This document shows, piece by piece, positions 50,351 through 62,304 of a stretch of 64,000 nt of DNA. The notes under the pieces are model-generated. The model was given only the letters and a program-made list of their open reading frames with translations, was not told the DNA's origin and made no database searches. The stretch is from positions 2,191,721 to 2,255,720 of the forward strand of contig NW_025062479.1 in NCBI RefSeq assembly GCF_000002995.4, given 5' to 3'. Position numbers and translations under genes: made by a program. The stretch comes from Brugia malayi (lineage: Eukaryota; Nematoda; Chromadorea; Rhabditida; Onchocercidae). How positions within the stretch are numbered: position 1 is the stretch's first letter; every line of letters starts with the position of its first letter.

Positions 50351-51495
50351 AAAAGTAATGATCATAATCATAAAATAATTAGATTATTTTTATGCTATAT
50401 ATATAGTTGATTGAAAGATATTTGCAAAAATGTAGAAAAATCAAAAATAAATAAAAAAAAAAAATTTAATAAATTTTTTTTAAAAGAATAGTTAGCAGAA
50501 AAATTATCATTCATTAATGAAACACATTACTGATTACTTTATTCAATAACATTTGACTTTTTTTTTTCCATATTACGTCCATTTGTTAATAACATTTATT
50601 TCATCAGGTAATTTAATTAATATCTACAATTTACAAATGACAAAACTTACGAATAATTAATTTATAACAAATTAGCAATGAATTCTCGATTATATTTTCG
50701 CAAAAATTTCCATACAATCAAACGAATAATGTATACAATTTCTGTAAAACTAATTATTAATTAGATATTAATTATTAACTGTTATTTACCACGTCATAAA
50801 TCTTTTTAACTACGTTATTGTTACAAAATGCTAAAATAATTTTGAACAAAAAATTTTGATAAATTTTTAAAATTTAATGAAATTAAATATACTCTTCCTT
50901 TTAATAAATTTAGAATTAAAATTATTATTTCTTATCATATTTATATTCTATCTGCATTCGCTTTCTCCTTTCCTCCCTTAATATCATCTGCATAAGGAAG
51001 TATATTTTTAACAGATGATATCATTATCATTTCGAATGATAATATCAGTAATGAATTAATTTTACTGAAACATGTCTTCTGATAAAACACATATAAAAAT
51101 TAATTAATTAAAAAAGAACGAGTAGAATGAAGAGGTGAGATAAGAAAAAAATTCAGGTCCAAGCATTGTTTTTTCTGAATCTAAAAATCAGATTTTTTTT
51201 TGCACTGTCGGATGAATATTATTTTATGCAATAATGCAAAGTTGAATAATTCATTGTTTACAAACATTTCATTCATTTCAATTATCATACATGAGAATTG
51301 TAATAATATCATATTTCCTCTCAAAAACTCTGCCATTTTTCTTCCTTTTTTTTTGGTTTTTATTTTTCCATTTCTATCTTCTTTTCCATATTTTTCTTTC
51401 TAATAATCATCATAAATGGAATGCTTATCAAATAAAAAGCACAAATTCTTATTCATAACAAAATATCTATGAAGTTGTGATTTCTTTTTCTTTTT

Positions 51496-51513
51496 CTCTC
51501 TCTCTCTCTCTCT
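51496..51513 (+). repeat. (CT)n microsatellite
   Basis: A pure CT run inside a T-rich tract. Confidence 0.93.
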
Positions 51514-52301
51514 TTCATTTTCTTTTGCATTAAAAATCACTAATTAATTAACTAATTTTGTATTTTATATGAAGTGTAATCATTATAGTTTTCTTTTTTA
51601 ATTAGGTATTTTTATATAAGTGATAAAGTTATTATTGTTTATCAATTTCACTGACAAAAAAAAAGCAAAAAATTTCTCGTGCTATTTGAAATATTCTTCG
51701 CGAATATTAAAACATTTTATAAATTTTATATAAACAAATCTACTTTGCAACTGAATTACAAATCAGAATATACAATATAAAATTTCAAATTGTTCCCATT
51801 TCAGAATGATTTTGTTAAAATTTTATGGATTATGCATTTCTTGAATGTTACTCATTCGAACTGCAAAAATTACAAAAACAAGAAAAAAAAAGTTTATACA
51901 TTTTGGACATTTGGTCAATTTAAAGGATGAATGCAAGTAACATTTTACTACATTCAGCAAATGTAGAGACAAATACAAAAAAAAAAAAAAAAAAAAAGAT
52001 ATTAAAATTATGAATTTTGTTGAAATTTCATGTAATCTAATTAAATTTTACCTTGTTTTTCTCACTTTTACTAAATTATTTAATTGCTTGAAGTAAATAT
52101 TTCATTTTTTATATTATTATATTTTATATTTTAATTCTTTTTTGAAACAGATACTGATCAATGTGATATCATTTGTTACGGACGAAATAATAAGATTAAG
52201 GATGATAAATAAAAAAAAAAATTAATTAAATGATTAATTTAATGAAATAAATTTTTCTTATATATGTATAATAAATAAGTAAAATTAAAATAAGTAAACA
52301 A

Positions 52302-52348
52302 ATAAATAAATATATATATAGAGAGAGAGAGGGAGAAAGAGAGAAAGG
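52302..52348 (+). repeat. compound AAAT-TA-GA microsatellite
   Basis: AAAT units pass into TA and then GA repeats. About 100 bases further right (52450-52491) is a CT-rich tract, so the two could pair loosely. Confidence 0.88.
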
Positions 52349-53200
52349 TTTTTACTTTTCCATTCTCGACCATTTGAATTTTAATCTTAAAATGCTTCTA
52401 TTTACTAAAATCATGAATAAAAAGGCAACAACCAAATCTACCATAATGTCATCTCTCTCTCTCTTCTTCTCTCTCTGTCCCTCTCTCTCCCTTCTACGTC
52501 TTTCCCTTCCTTTCAATATTGTCCCATCATCAAACAATCATCCATCAACAATTTGATAATGGTTCACCGACGCTTCTGTGTCACATTCACCGCCAAATAC
52601 TATATTCCAACCACACAAAACATTCACATCCAAAATTATCCGTACCAGTGTGTTTCTCAGCTTTACATAGCAAACTCTTAGAGAGAGGGAGAGAGGGAGC
52701 TCTTATGCATTAAATGTATTTGCTACTATTCTCCTTAAATCTCGTAACATTTATCAAGCAAGCATCATTACTCATCATTTACCATTTAGCTTACTCATTC
52801 ATTTACATCTTAGCTTATTGACTGACTCATTTTCTACATCATTTCTTCATGTATCATTAAACAAATTATCAATTGAGAAAAATAATCTATCATTTCATTT
52901 CAATTCTATTTCAATTTCATCCTTAATTGTAAATTTTCATTATTATTTCTAATTTTTAATTTTTTTTTTTGTTCGTTTCAAAATCATTTTTTTCCTTTCT
53001 TTTTTTTTTTTTTTTTTTTTTTTTTGTTTCTTGAATTAATTTAAAAAAAGTATGAAATTTGATGAGAATTATTGATCATTTTTGAAAATTAAAAATTATC
53101 TTAAATGTTTTATGATTGTAATATATTTCATCAAACTGGTATGGTTGTCTGTTTGTTCTGTTCATTCAAACAATCTCTATGGAATATAACCACCCGTATA

Positions 53201-53228
53201 TACACACACGCACACAAACACACACATA
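53201..53228 (+). repeat. (CA)n microsatellite
   Basis: CA repeats with CG and AA interruptions; one of the few CA tracts in the window. Confidence 0.85.
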
Positions 53229-54751
53229 CGAACAGTAGTATATTCGATCCTCAAATGGCCTTCAGGCATTCGAATGTCACCAAATTATTAGTTGGCAATG
53301 GTTTATTTGTGGTTTTTTTTTTTTCCATTTTTATTTTAATCATATTTACAATTTTCAACTAATTTTCGTGTGAATTACAAATTTATAAATTCATTAACTT
53401 ATTTTCTTGTTTGTTTGTTTATATAACGTATACTTTTTGTTATTTATATATACGTATACTTACAAATTAATTGTTTATTAATTTATTTAAATCTGTTAAA
53501 TACTTTTATTTTAAACAAATGACATTTGTTTATTTCTTTAGATAACAAATTTATTTATTTCTTTTTTTTTTTTTTTTTTTTTTTTTTTCAAGCCTAATTT
53601 ATTTTATACGAATTGTCCGACTTTTTCTTTTTTCTTTCACGTTAATTTCTCTTCCTTTTTCACATTTTTTTTTTTTTGCTTTTTGCTTTTTGTTTTTGTA
53701 AGGATGAAAAATTTAAATGAAATTTAATTATTAGTATCCTCTTCATTTCTTTCATCATAATGAATGTTAATCAGCTTCCTCTAAATTTTACTCAGTGACA
53801 AACGAAGGAAATAATTTTTTTTTTTTTTTTAATTTTAAAAATATGCATAAATTGTTCATTGAACTTCAAAAATAACAATGACATATCCGTTCTTCTTTTT
53901 TTTCCTCGTTCTTCTCCTGTCCTTCCGTTTGTTCTATTCTTCTCAAAATCTTCCCGCTATTCACCAAAATTTTCGCCATTCCTTTCTCTCTCCACAAATT
54001 ATTTCACATTCGTCCCTTTTCGTTATTGCAATAAACTAACTTATTTTATAGTTGTAACTTATTAAACTTATTGCTGTAATTATTCTTGATTTGTAATAAA
54101 TTTATCAATAATTATGATATGCTAAACAATATTTACAACGAGAAGGAGAGGGGAAGAGAAGCAAAGAAGAGAGAAAAAGAAGAAAAATCATAATAAAATT
54201 AAAATTAGCCATGATATATTTATTGTCTATGTAGTGATGCTTATTTAAAATTCATATGTAAAATCTCTATGAAATATTATCAAAATGCTACCTTACATTT
54301 GATAAATTTCATTATTGCATCAATCAAATCAGAAATGTATGACATGTCATCTAAGATGAAAGATTAAGCTAAGAAAAAAAGAAGTTAATTTCTATCTTAT
54401 TAATTAATCAATTATCGGACAACATGTACAAATGAGGGAAAAACAAAATAATAATAAAATAAACGAACATTAACACTGATGAAAATTAACAATGGAAAAT
54501 CAAATAAAATGGTGATATATATATTTTTTCATTTTCAGTTTAACCCCGTTTTCCTCTTTAATTAATCCCACTTCTCCTCTTTTCTTTTTCTCGTCTCATC
54601 TTACCATATCATTAGTTTCAATTTCCGATATGAGGAAAATCCATTTGCGCTTTATTCATTGCCTTGAAATGATAATAATATTTTTGTATCCTCCAACAAT
54701 TTAATATAATTTCTAATATTAACGTAATACCAATGGTTTTCTTTTCATCTC

Positions 54752-54797
54752 CTTCCCTTCTCTCTCTCTCCCTCTCTCTCTCTCTGTCTCTGTCCCT
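54752..54797 (+). repeat. (CT)n microsatellite
   Basis: CT repeats with CC and GT interruptions. The minus-strand frame across it (Arg-Glu repeat) ends in KAQMDFPHIGN; the end looks protein-like, but no splice support decides the matter. Confidence 0.88.
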
Positions 54798-54902
54798 TTT
54801 CTTCATTTTATTTGTATCAGTTTTGATAATCAAAGGTATTTGAAAATTTTTCTTCAATGTTGTATCAATGAAATAGTAATGGCAATAAAGAGAATATGTT
54901 TT

Positions 54903-54964
54903 TATACGTGTATGCATGTATACGTGTGCGTGTATACGTGTATGCGTGTATGTATGCGTATGTG
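54903..54964 (+). other. 62-nt alternating purine-pyrimidine tract, Z-DNA-prone
   Basis: Every step alternates pyrimidine and purine without a break, built from GTGT, GCGT, ACGT and ATGT units (for example TACGTGTGCGTGTATACG). Long alternating GC/GT tracts are the established substrate for left-handed Z-DNA. It contains an unusual cluster of CpG for this genome. Confidence 0.85.
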
Positions 54965-57824
54965 AGAAGAACTAACATGTAATTTTGAAAAAGAAAAAGA
55001 AAAAAAAAAATGAAAACTATGAAAAAAATACCGCATAATATGTAACATTAATGTGATTGAGGAAGACAAGCAGTAATGGATAATTTCAAAAACGACTAAT
55101 GAAGAGAATGGGAATTAATTCTTTTTAAAAAAAGTTATTTCACTTAATAGAAAATAATTTCTTGAATTTATTGTAATAATGTAAAAAAGAATATTTTTAT
55201 TTTTTTCTTCTCATCTACCATTATAAAATTAGTAGAAAGTATAAGTTTAATTCAATGATTTTCCTCTTTTTTTTTTTTTTCTTCCAAATTTTTTAACTTA
55301 TTAATTGTATGTAGTAAGTTCATCTTTTGTTTTTGAAATTTATTCATTTAAATTGCTAATAAGTTAATTTATTCATTAAGTTATTAATTATCTACTAATT
55401 AATTTATTCAATGATTAATTTTGATAATTTCTTTGTTTTGTTTCATCTATTTCTTTGCTAATGCATATTTTTTCTTGTTTGCTTATATACATATTTGTAA
55501 CTAAAATTAAATAAACTGAATTTGCATGTGAAATAAATTTTCAGCTATGTTTATTTATTGAAAAGTGAGAAAGAGAAATGCATTTTAAACTATTTTGTCA
55601 AAAATCAAAAATGCATTTATTTTTATTTTTAACTGTTTTGTATAATTTACTGCAATATCTTTTCCTCTTTTTTTTTTTTTAAATGCTAAAATTAAATTTT
55701 GCTTCAATATTTTGATAAATATTTCATTTAAGATCTAAAAAAAACTAATGAAAGTTACATAATTAAAAAATTTTATTTTTGATTTCGAATTAAAAAATTT
55801 TATTTGGTAGCGAGTTGTTTTACAGAAGCATAAAAGTAGTAGCACTTATTTATTTTTTTAACAATATATTGCATTCCGATTCTACTTGAAAGTATTTTTT
55901 TTTTTTTTTTTTAATATAAACTATAATAAACATTATTTTATTAATCAAAATTTTTTTGTTGTAATAAAAATATAACTAATCATTTATTCAATTCCATTTA
56001 ATCTATTATTATTATTTCATGATGCTATATATAATATTTCCCGTTTTTCCATCTACATTTTCCATATAATTCATTTAAATTATCCTCTTATTTTTGAACT
56101 TGTTAATTTTTATTTTTAAAAAAGCAGCAATTTTTCTGAAGTTATGAAAATTTATTTTTAAAGTTATAGTTAAAGTAAAAAAAGAGGAAGTTTAATAGAT
56201 TATTAATGATATTGTTGAATTGCTAATTATGTCAGATATAATCATTGTAAGTAATTTGACATAATTTTCACAGATTTTTAAATCACCATTTTATATTTCA
56301 ACAATAATAAAAGATCTTTGCTTCATCAAAATAATGAATAAAATTTTTTATATGCAAATGAAATTGTGAAATGACAATAATATTATTAAGGATTATTCTC
56401 ATTTCGTATTTTAATTCTTATATTTTACTAAAGTTTAATTTACCTTTCCCATCATTTTCATTACGTTACAAATATTTGAATATATTTTTCACATATGCAT
56501 GGACGAGAATCACAATTTATAATTTTTAGGTCAGTAATTAAAAAAAAAAAAATCTTTTGAATTATTTTCAATCTTTATGCCATTGAGTATTTCATGATAA
56601 TATTGGAAGCAAGAATGACCTAATTTAAATCGAACAAACGAAAAACTTTCTTTGCATATTTCTTTCAGCACTTTTTTCTTCGTCGTTCAAAAATACTTTT
56701 TTAAAGCATTTCCTTAATTTATTAAAGAATAGAAAGTAAAAGAATTAATTAAATTAAATTAATCTTGTAGTATAAGTTAGAGCTTAACAAATCCTAATCA
56801 TATATGATTCAAAAAAAAAAAAAGAAAAGATACTGATAACTTATAATAAATAAGGACTTAAATTAGTCGAAATAAATTTAATAATTAAATATAAACATGT
56901 TGTTATAAAAATGTTTTAAATTGAAACAGTAATTATTACACAGTAAATATATTTTTCTTTTTCTACTTTAAAAAAACAAACAACCAAAAAAAAAGAAAAA
57001 ATGAGGAAACATTGGTCTAAAAAAAAAAAGAGAAGCAGAAAGAATAATTTTCCATATGATTCATTTCAGTTTTTTTTCTTCTCTTTTACAAATTTATTTC
57101 AATAAATTAGGATGAAATCATGTAAAAATTAATGCTCATACATATGGATATATTTATATACATTTATTAAATTAATAAAAAAAAACTTTTTTTCTTTTTT
57201 TTTTGGTGAAGCGGAGAATTTTAAAGAAATCTCATTTCTTTTCTTTTTTTTTTTTGAGGTATAATTTCAACAATTGTTGCATATCAAAAAATTGCTGTAT
57301 GTATTTTTTGCTGAAAACATTATTTTAGATTGCATATTTTTGATTGCAAATTTAGGATAGAAATGTGTCCTAAAATTATTTTTTAGCAAAACATAGAGAA
57401 ATTTTAATTGGTTATATTATTGAAGACTAGTTGAAATTGTAAAATGCTTTTTGACAAATAATGGATTACATTTTTTCACTTGATGCTATGACTAATAGAA
57501 TGATGTGAAAAATATATCAAATTTAATTTTTAAGAAGAAATTAGAATCGGAAATCATAACTTGAACTTAAATTTAGAATTAAAAATTATCATATCTAAGT
57601 AATATGAAATACTTATGGATTTGTATCTCATTTATGATTATTAGTTTCAAGTACCATTCATATTTCATCCTTTTTTCTTCTTTTTCTTTTCATTGTTAGT
57701 AAACTGAAATTTAATTTAAGTTTTTATTCTCTATTCATGTATTTAAAATTTTCTATTCATATATGTCATATGCAACTGGACAATTTATCACTTTCCTATC
57801 TTTTTCTCTTCCCCTTTCCCTCTT

Positions 57825-57846
57825 TCTCTCTCTCTCTCTCTCTCTC
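57825..57846 (+). repeat. (CT)n microsatellite
   Basis: A pure CT run. Confidence 0.93.
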
Positions 57847-59044
57847 ATTATTGTCATTTTTTAATACTACAATGTCCATTGTCTTAATTTTTTCAAAAAT
57901 GCAGGAAAAGAAGTCTTTTTTCTGTTTTGAACAAAAAATAAAAATAGAAAGAGTTATAAGTTAATTAATAAGTAAATATCACATATAGTTTTGTAATTAT
58001 TTGTTTTATAGATTCATGAAAAAAAAAAAAGCAAAAAATGCTTAATTATTTTAGCAAAAATGAAGATAGGAATTATTTTGAAGTGAATTGTTTGAATGAA
58101 ATAAAAAGTAAAAAGTATCGTAACCAAATTTTTTTTTTTTTGTATTCATCTCCAGAGAATTTAAAAGTACGATGCTTGAAACATGAAAATTTTTTGATAT
58201 TCATCAAATTTCTTCATTTTTCTTTTTTTTTTTTATCCAAATGACAACAGTGAAGTTGCAATGTTAACGCATGTTGCAATGCAAAGGAATGATGCTTAAA
58301 AATTTTTGAAAAATTTTTTTTTTTAATTCTCTCCAAAATTCATTTTTGAAAACAATTTCTATTGAATTTTCACTTGAACTTTCATTTTTAACAGTGAATT
58401 ATCAAATAATTCATTGATTTAAGAAAAGAAAAAATTTTCTGAACAGTTATAGTTAAAATTTTTAAAATAAAGAAAAAAAAAACGATAACCAATAATTTTT
58501 CTTTGCATTTTATTTTTAACTAAAATTTTCTTTTTTTTTTTTCATGGGTTTTTAAATTAATAATATGAATGAATAATTCTTTTTTTTTTTTTCATTTAAT
58601 CAAAAATAAATGAAAATATTTTCAAATCAATTATCATTCACATTTCACAGCATATTGGATAATGCAAATAAAAAATAAAATAAGTATTTATATTAATATA
58701 ATAAATTTTATTGATATTTTCCGTTAGTTAAATCTATCAAAATTGATCAATCATATATAATTCTTTTTTTTTTAACGTTTATTTAATGATTATATTGATA
58801 ATCTATTCATATATGCTAGCAAAATGATGATTGATAAATATTCTTATCAATATTTTTGCAAATAACTATGATATGATTTTTTTTTATCACTCAATTATGA
58901 CCTTGGTGACACTTTTTTTTTTTACAGTTTTATTATAACCCACATTTTACTGATTGATTTATGCCATCTCTCAAAATGAAATATTGGCCTATCGATATGC
59001 ATAATTTCAATAAGGTCATTATCAATTTGATCATCATTTTATTC

Positions 59045-59078
<34 letters not shown>

Positions 59079-59080
59079 GA
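59045..59080 (+). repeat. (GA)n microsatellite
   Basis: A GA run with one GGG step, followed 30 bases later by a short CA run (59113-59124). Confidence 0.93.
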
Positions 59081-60518
59081 AAAGGATGATTATAAGCGGA
59101 AGAATAGAAGGTCACACACACACATATAAATATAAATATAAATTATATCCATTCATACATACAAACAGATTCGATAGATAATTTCACTTCAATCTCTTTC
59201 ATCCCTATTTCATTTCCATTTATTATTTTCCACACTATCAAACTAGGCCATTTCATTTTCTTTCATTTTTTTTACAATCTTCAAATTACTTCAAATCATT
59301 CTTCATTTATTTATTAAATTATATTTTTTCATCTATTACTTTACAGCATCTATTCTCATTTCATCCCACCCACCCACACACACAAAAAAAAAAAAAAAAA
59401 ATCATTTAAAAAAAAATTTAAATAGGAAAGAGGAAGAAGAAATAAAAAAAAAAAAAAAGAACGAACAATAATATGACTTTCATTGATTAATCTAAGTATT
59501 TAAATATTTGATATAACAAAAAAAAGAAAAAAAAAGCTCAATTTTACATTTTACATTGACAATGATTAGACTAATTAGGAAATTTGTAATGGATTTTAGT
59601 TTGTGGAAACTAATTTAAATAAGCAATTTCAAAGAAAAAAAAAAAGTGAAGCAAGAATTTTTTCCTAAAAAAAATGAAATGAAAAAAAAAAAAAAAAAAA
59701 CAACGATAAAATTTGATGGGTTGATTGGAAAAAATTGTCATAGATTATGGCATTTATGAAAAGAAAAATAAATAAATAAATAACAATATTTGAAAATGTT
59801 TAATATGAAATTGAGTTACTTTTTTTTTTTTTTTTTTTTGAAAGAAATGTTCACATGCAGTTAAAAGTTTATGAAATTAGGCTTTGCATTTAAAATTTTT
59901 ATTGATTGATTTTTCATTGATTTTTCGATGGAATACCCGCAATCATGTTTGATTATATTTTGTTAAAGATGGAAATTTCTGAGAATTAATTACCACATTT
60001 AATTGCTTATGCTTACTTTCGTTATTCTTCAATTTTTTATGGGTTTTCTTTTTTGTTCGTTTTTTTTTCCTGTTTTTTTCAAATAACCGGTTGTTCGAAA
60101 TCTATCAAAATGAATTTTAAGTGAAATTTTAGTGCATATAAATAAATAGTCGTATCGAAATTTGTTGATTGATTGAAAGACATTTAAAATTAATGATTTC
60201 AGTGTTTTAAAAAAGAAATATTGAAAATTCAATAAATTCTTAATTTAAGTGTAAAATTTCATTATTAACATATACTCAAAAGGTACAATTCATGAAGAAA
60301 AAAATTATAAAAATATTGTTTTTTTTTTCGAAAAATAAGGCAAGAAAGAAAAAAAAAAAAATCAGATTAATTCCAAACATTTTTAAATTTAATTGCTATT
60401 TTAATAGCAATTTAATAACTGAATAAACCTTTTTAAATTACTTCACTCACTTGAAATTTACGGCTAAAATTTAGAAATGATCAATGATAATCTGTCTTAC
60501 ATCTAAAACTTTCATTAC

Positions 60519-60593
60519 CTGAAATTTTCGATCATTTCAATCAATTTCAATCGGGATACTTTATCTCTGCGTGTGTGACCGAAATTTTTCATC
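60519..60593 (-). CDS. orphan first-exon candidate, gene unknown
   Basis: A strong acceptor (TTGTAATTTTAG) is followed directly by G and ATG. The frame reads MKNFGHTRRDKVSRLKL, then IEMIENF, and ends with AG at a GTAATG donor (60518-60513). Only this frame is open. An acceptor one base before an ATG is typical of nematode spliced-leader addition. The same frame is open upstream to 60709 and includes PTDKLTSFFRTIGKQERRGG, so the exon may be longer. The basic helix-like sequence matches no family I know. Its two-base overhang would also fit copine exon 2, which would nest the TBC gene inside a copine intron of about 55 kb; I have no direct evidence for that. Confidence 0.5.
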
Positions 60594-61494
60594 CTAAAAT
60601 TACAAACAAAAAAGGAAAGAAAACAAAAAAAAATTCTGCTTCCCCCTCTTCTTTCTTGCTTTCCAATTGTTCTAAAAAAGCTTGTCAATTTATCAGTTGG
60701 ACAAATTGTTTAGATGTATTATCTTCCACATGCTTTTACATATGTTTTCAACATTTCTAAAATTAAAAAATTTTAATTTGTTGTTTTGTTATGCAAGGAA
60801 CCATCGGCAAAATTTTGCTCATCAGCTATAACACATTGAATTTTTATCACTTCAAAATTTCATTCTATTATAATTTTTAAATTCTTTGATAGTAAATAGT
60901 TTCTCAATGACTTACTTTTTCACCGCAATTGTTTTATATTGCACATATAAATTAAAAAAAAAAAAAAAAAAAAAGGTAAAACAAATGTTTGTACGTTGCA
61001 ATATAACATGAATGTATAATTTCCCTTGATTTACATAAATTTTAAGATGTATTCTATTTAAAAAAGCTGAAAAACTTCATCCAAAATAAAAAATTGGATG
61101 AAATTTTTTTTTTTTCGCTTTATTAATTATTATTTTTTATCATACAAAAATGGTTAAATTTTTTTTATAGCAATTATAAATTCATTTTTTCTATTTTTTT
61201 TTTTTTTTTTTTTAAAGAAAACGTATTACTTTTAGAAACATCTTTGTCGATGCTTCATTTTATTTTTTTTTCTTTTTTATGGGAGAAAAAGAAACGCGCA
61301 GATGTTTTCTCCTAGTTTTTCTTAAATTTCTATCCTATCAGCAGTTCAAATTTCAAAATTGATTTAAAATCACACTGATAAATTGATGATATTCATTTAT
61401 ATTCTTGTTTTTCCTCTTTTTCATAAAGTCTATTCATTTTTTTTTTTAATTCCTAAACTGGCACATTAAGATGATGTATCATTTTGTAGATCAC

Positions 61495-61533
61495 CCACTC
61501 CTCCTCCGCTTCGTTTCGTCTCGTCCGCTTCTT
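61495..61533 (-). CDS. small exon candidate in a CpG-rich patch
   Basis: After GTTTAATTAG the minus strand reads KKRTRRNEAEEEW (13 codons) to a GTGATC donor. The patch has five CpG within about 35 bases, exceptional here. The frame stays open past the donor as far as LNVPV and a stop. It lies upstream of and on the same strand as the 60519-60593 exon, so both could belong to the 5' end of one gene. A promoter-like CpG patch without coding is equally possible. Confidence 0.25.
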
Positions 61534-62233
61534 CTAATTAAACATAAATAACATTTGCAGAAAAAGTATGACTAAAATAATTCAGACAACAATATAAACT
61601 AATTCATTATTAAATTAATATAAACTTCTTTATTCATAATAATTATTATAATACACTACAAATTCTTTTTCTCTTTTCAATGAAATCATTCATAAGGCTA
61701 TATTTAATTCGTGAAATTTTTCTAACAATTAGTTTTAGTAACGAAATTGTAAATTATTCAATTGAATAAATTTATAATATCAAACAAAATTTGAGCTGAA
61801 TTAAAAAAATCAAATAATTTCATGTTTGATTATAACATTGGAAAAAAAATGCTATTCAATATATTTATTAATTATAATGTATTACTGAGCGATATTAATA
61901 AAATTTCGAGAATTTAGTATTGTATAAAATATATTATCGTCTTTTTTTTGAATGCTTGGACTGATGAAACTGATAATGTTATCACAATTTATTCTCAATT
62001 TGAATAGCTCTATATGCTCTTAACAGAAAAAAAATGCTGAGTTAATGAAAGATGAACAAAATTTATTGGTAATAAGTTTTATTCAAATGACAGGAAATGC
62101 AGGCAATATATTAAATCACTATTATCAGTTATCAATGATTGATTCCGGTTTTTGATTCCGTTATTCAGCTGCTTCACTTCCATATGAACACATTAAATAT
62201 TATGTTTACTAAACTGAACGATTCAATTTGTTA

Positions 62234-62303
<70 letters not shown>
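62234..62303 (+). repeat. homopolymer palindrome, T17-A19-T34
   Basis: A T run, an A run and a longer T run follow each other without a break (62234-62250, 62251-62269, 62270-62303). Either T run can pair fully with the A run. Such a motif is hard to sequence, so the lengths may be inexact. Confidence 0.9.

Positions 62304-62304
<1 letters not shown>

Larger units (their letters stand above)
41769..60518. other. large gene-poor stretch right of the TBC gene
   Basis: Apart from the alternative TBC exon (42650-42701), a hairpin, an exon-like TBC copy (48421-48540) and simple repeats, I see no supported gene in nearly 19 kb. A region near 52490-52700 has raised GC but is broken by stops on both strands. 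Confidence 0.55.

Noticed and set aside
52490..52713. GC-richer region with a 64-codon plus-strand frame
   Set aside because: Both strands are interrupted by stops outside this frame; the translation is low complexity and no splice sites frame it.
54618..54917. 99-codon minus-strand frame ending KAQMDFPHIGN
   Set aside because: Its middle is an Arg-Glu repeat from a CT microsatellite and its start lies in the alternating Pu-Py tract. The last 15 residues look protein-like but have no convincing acceptor.
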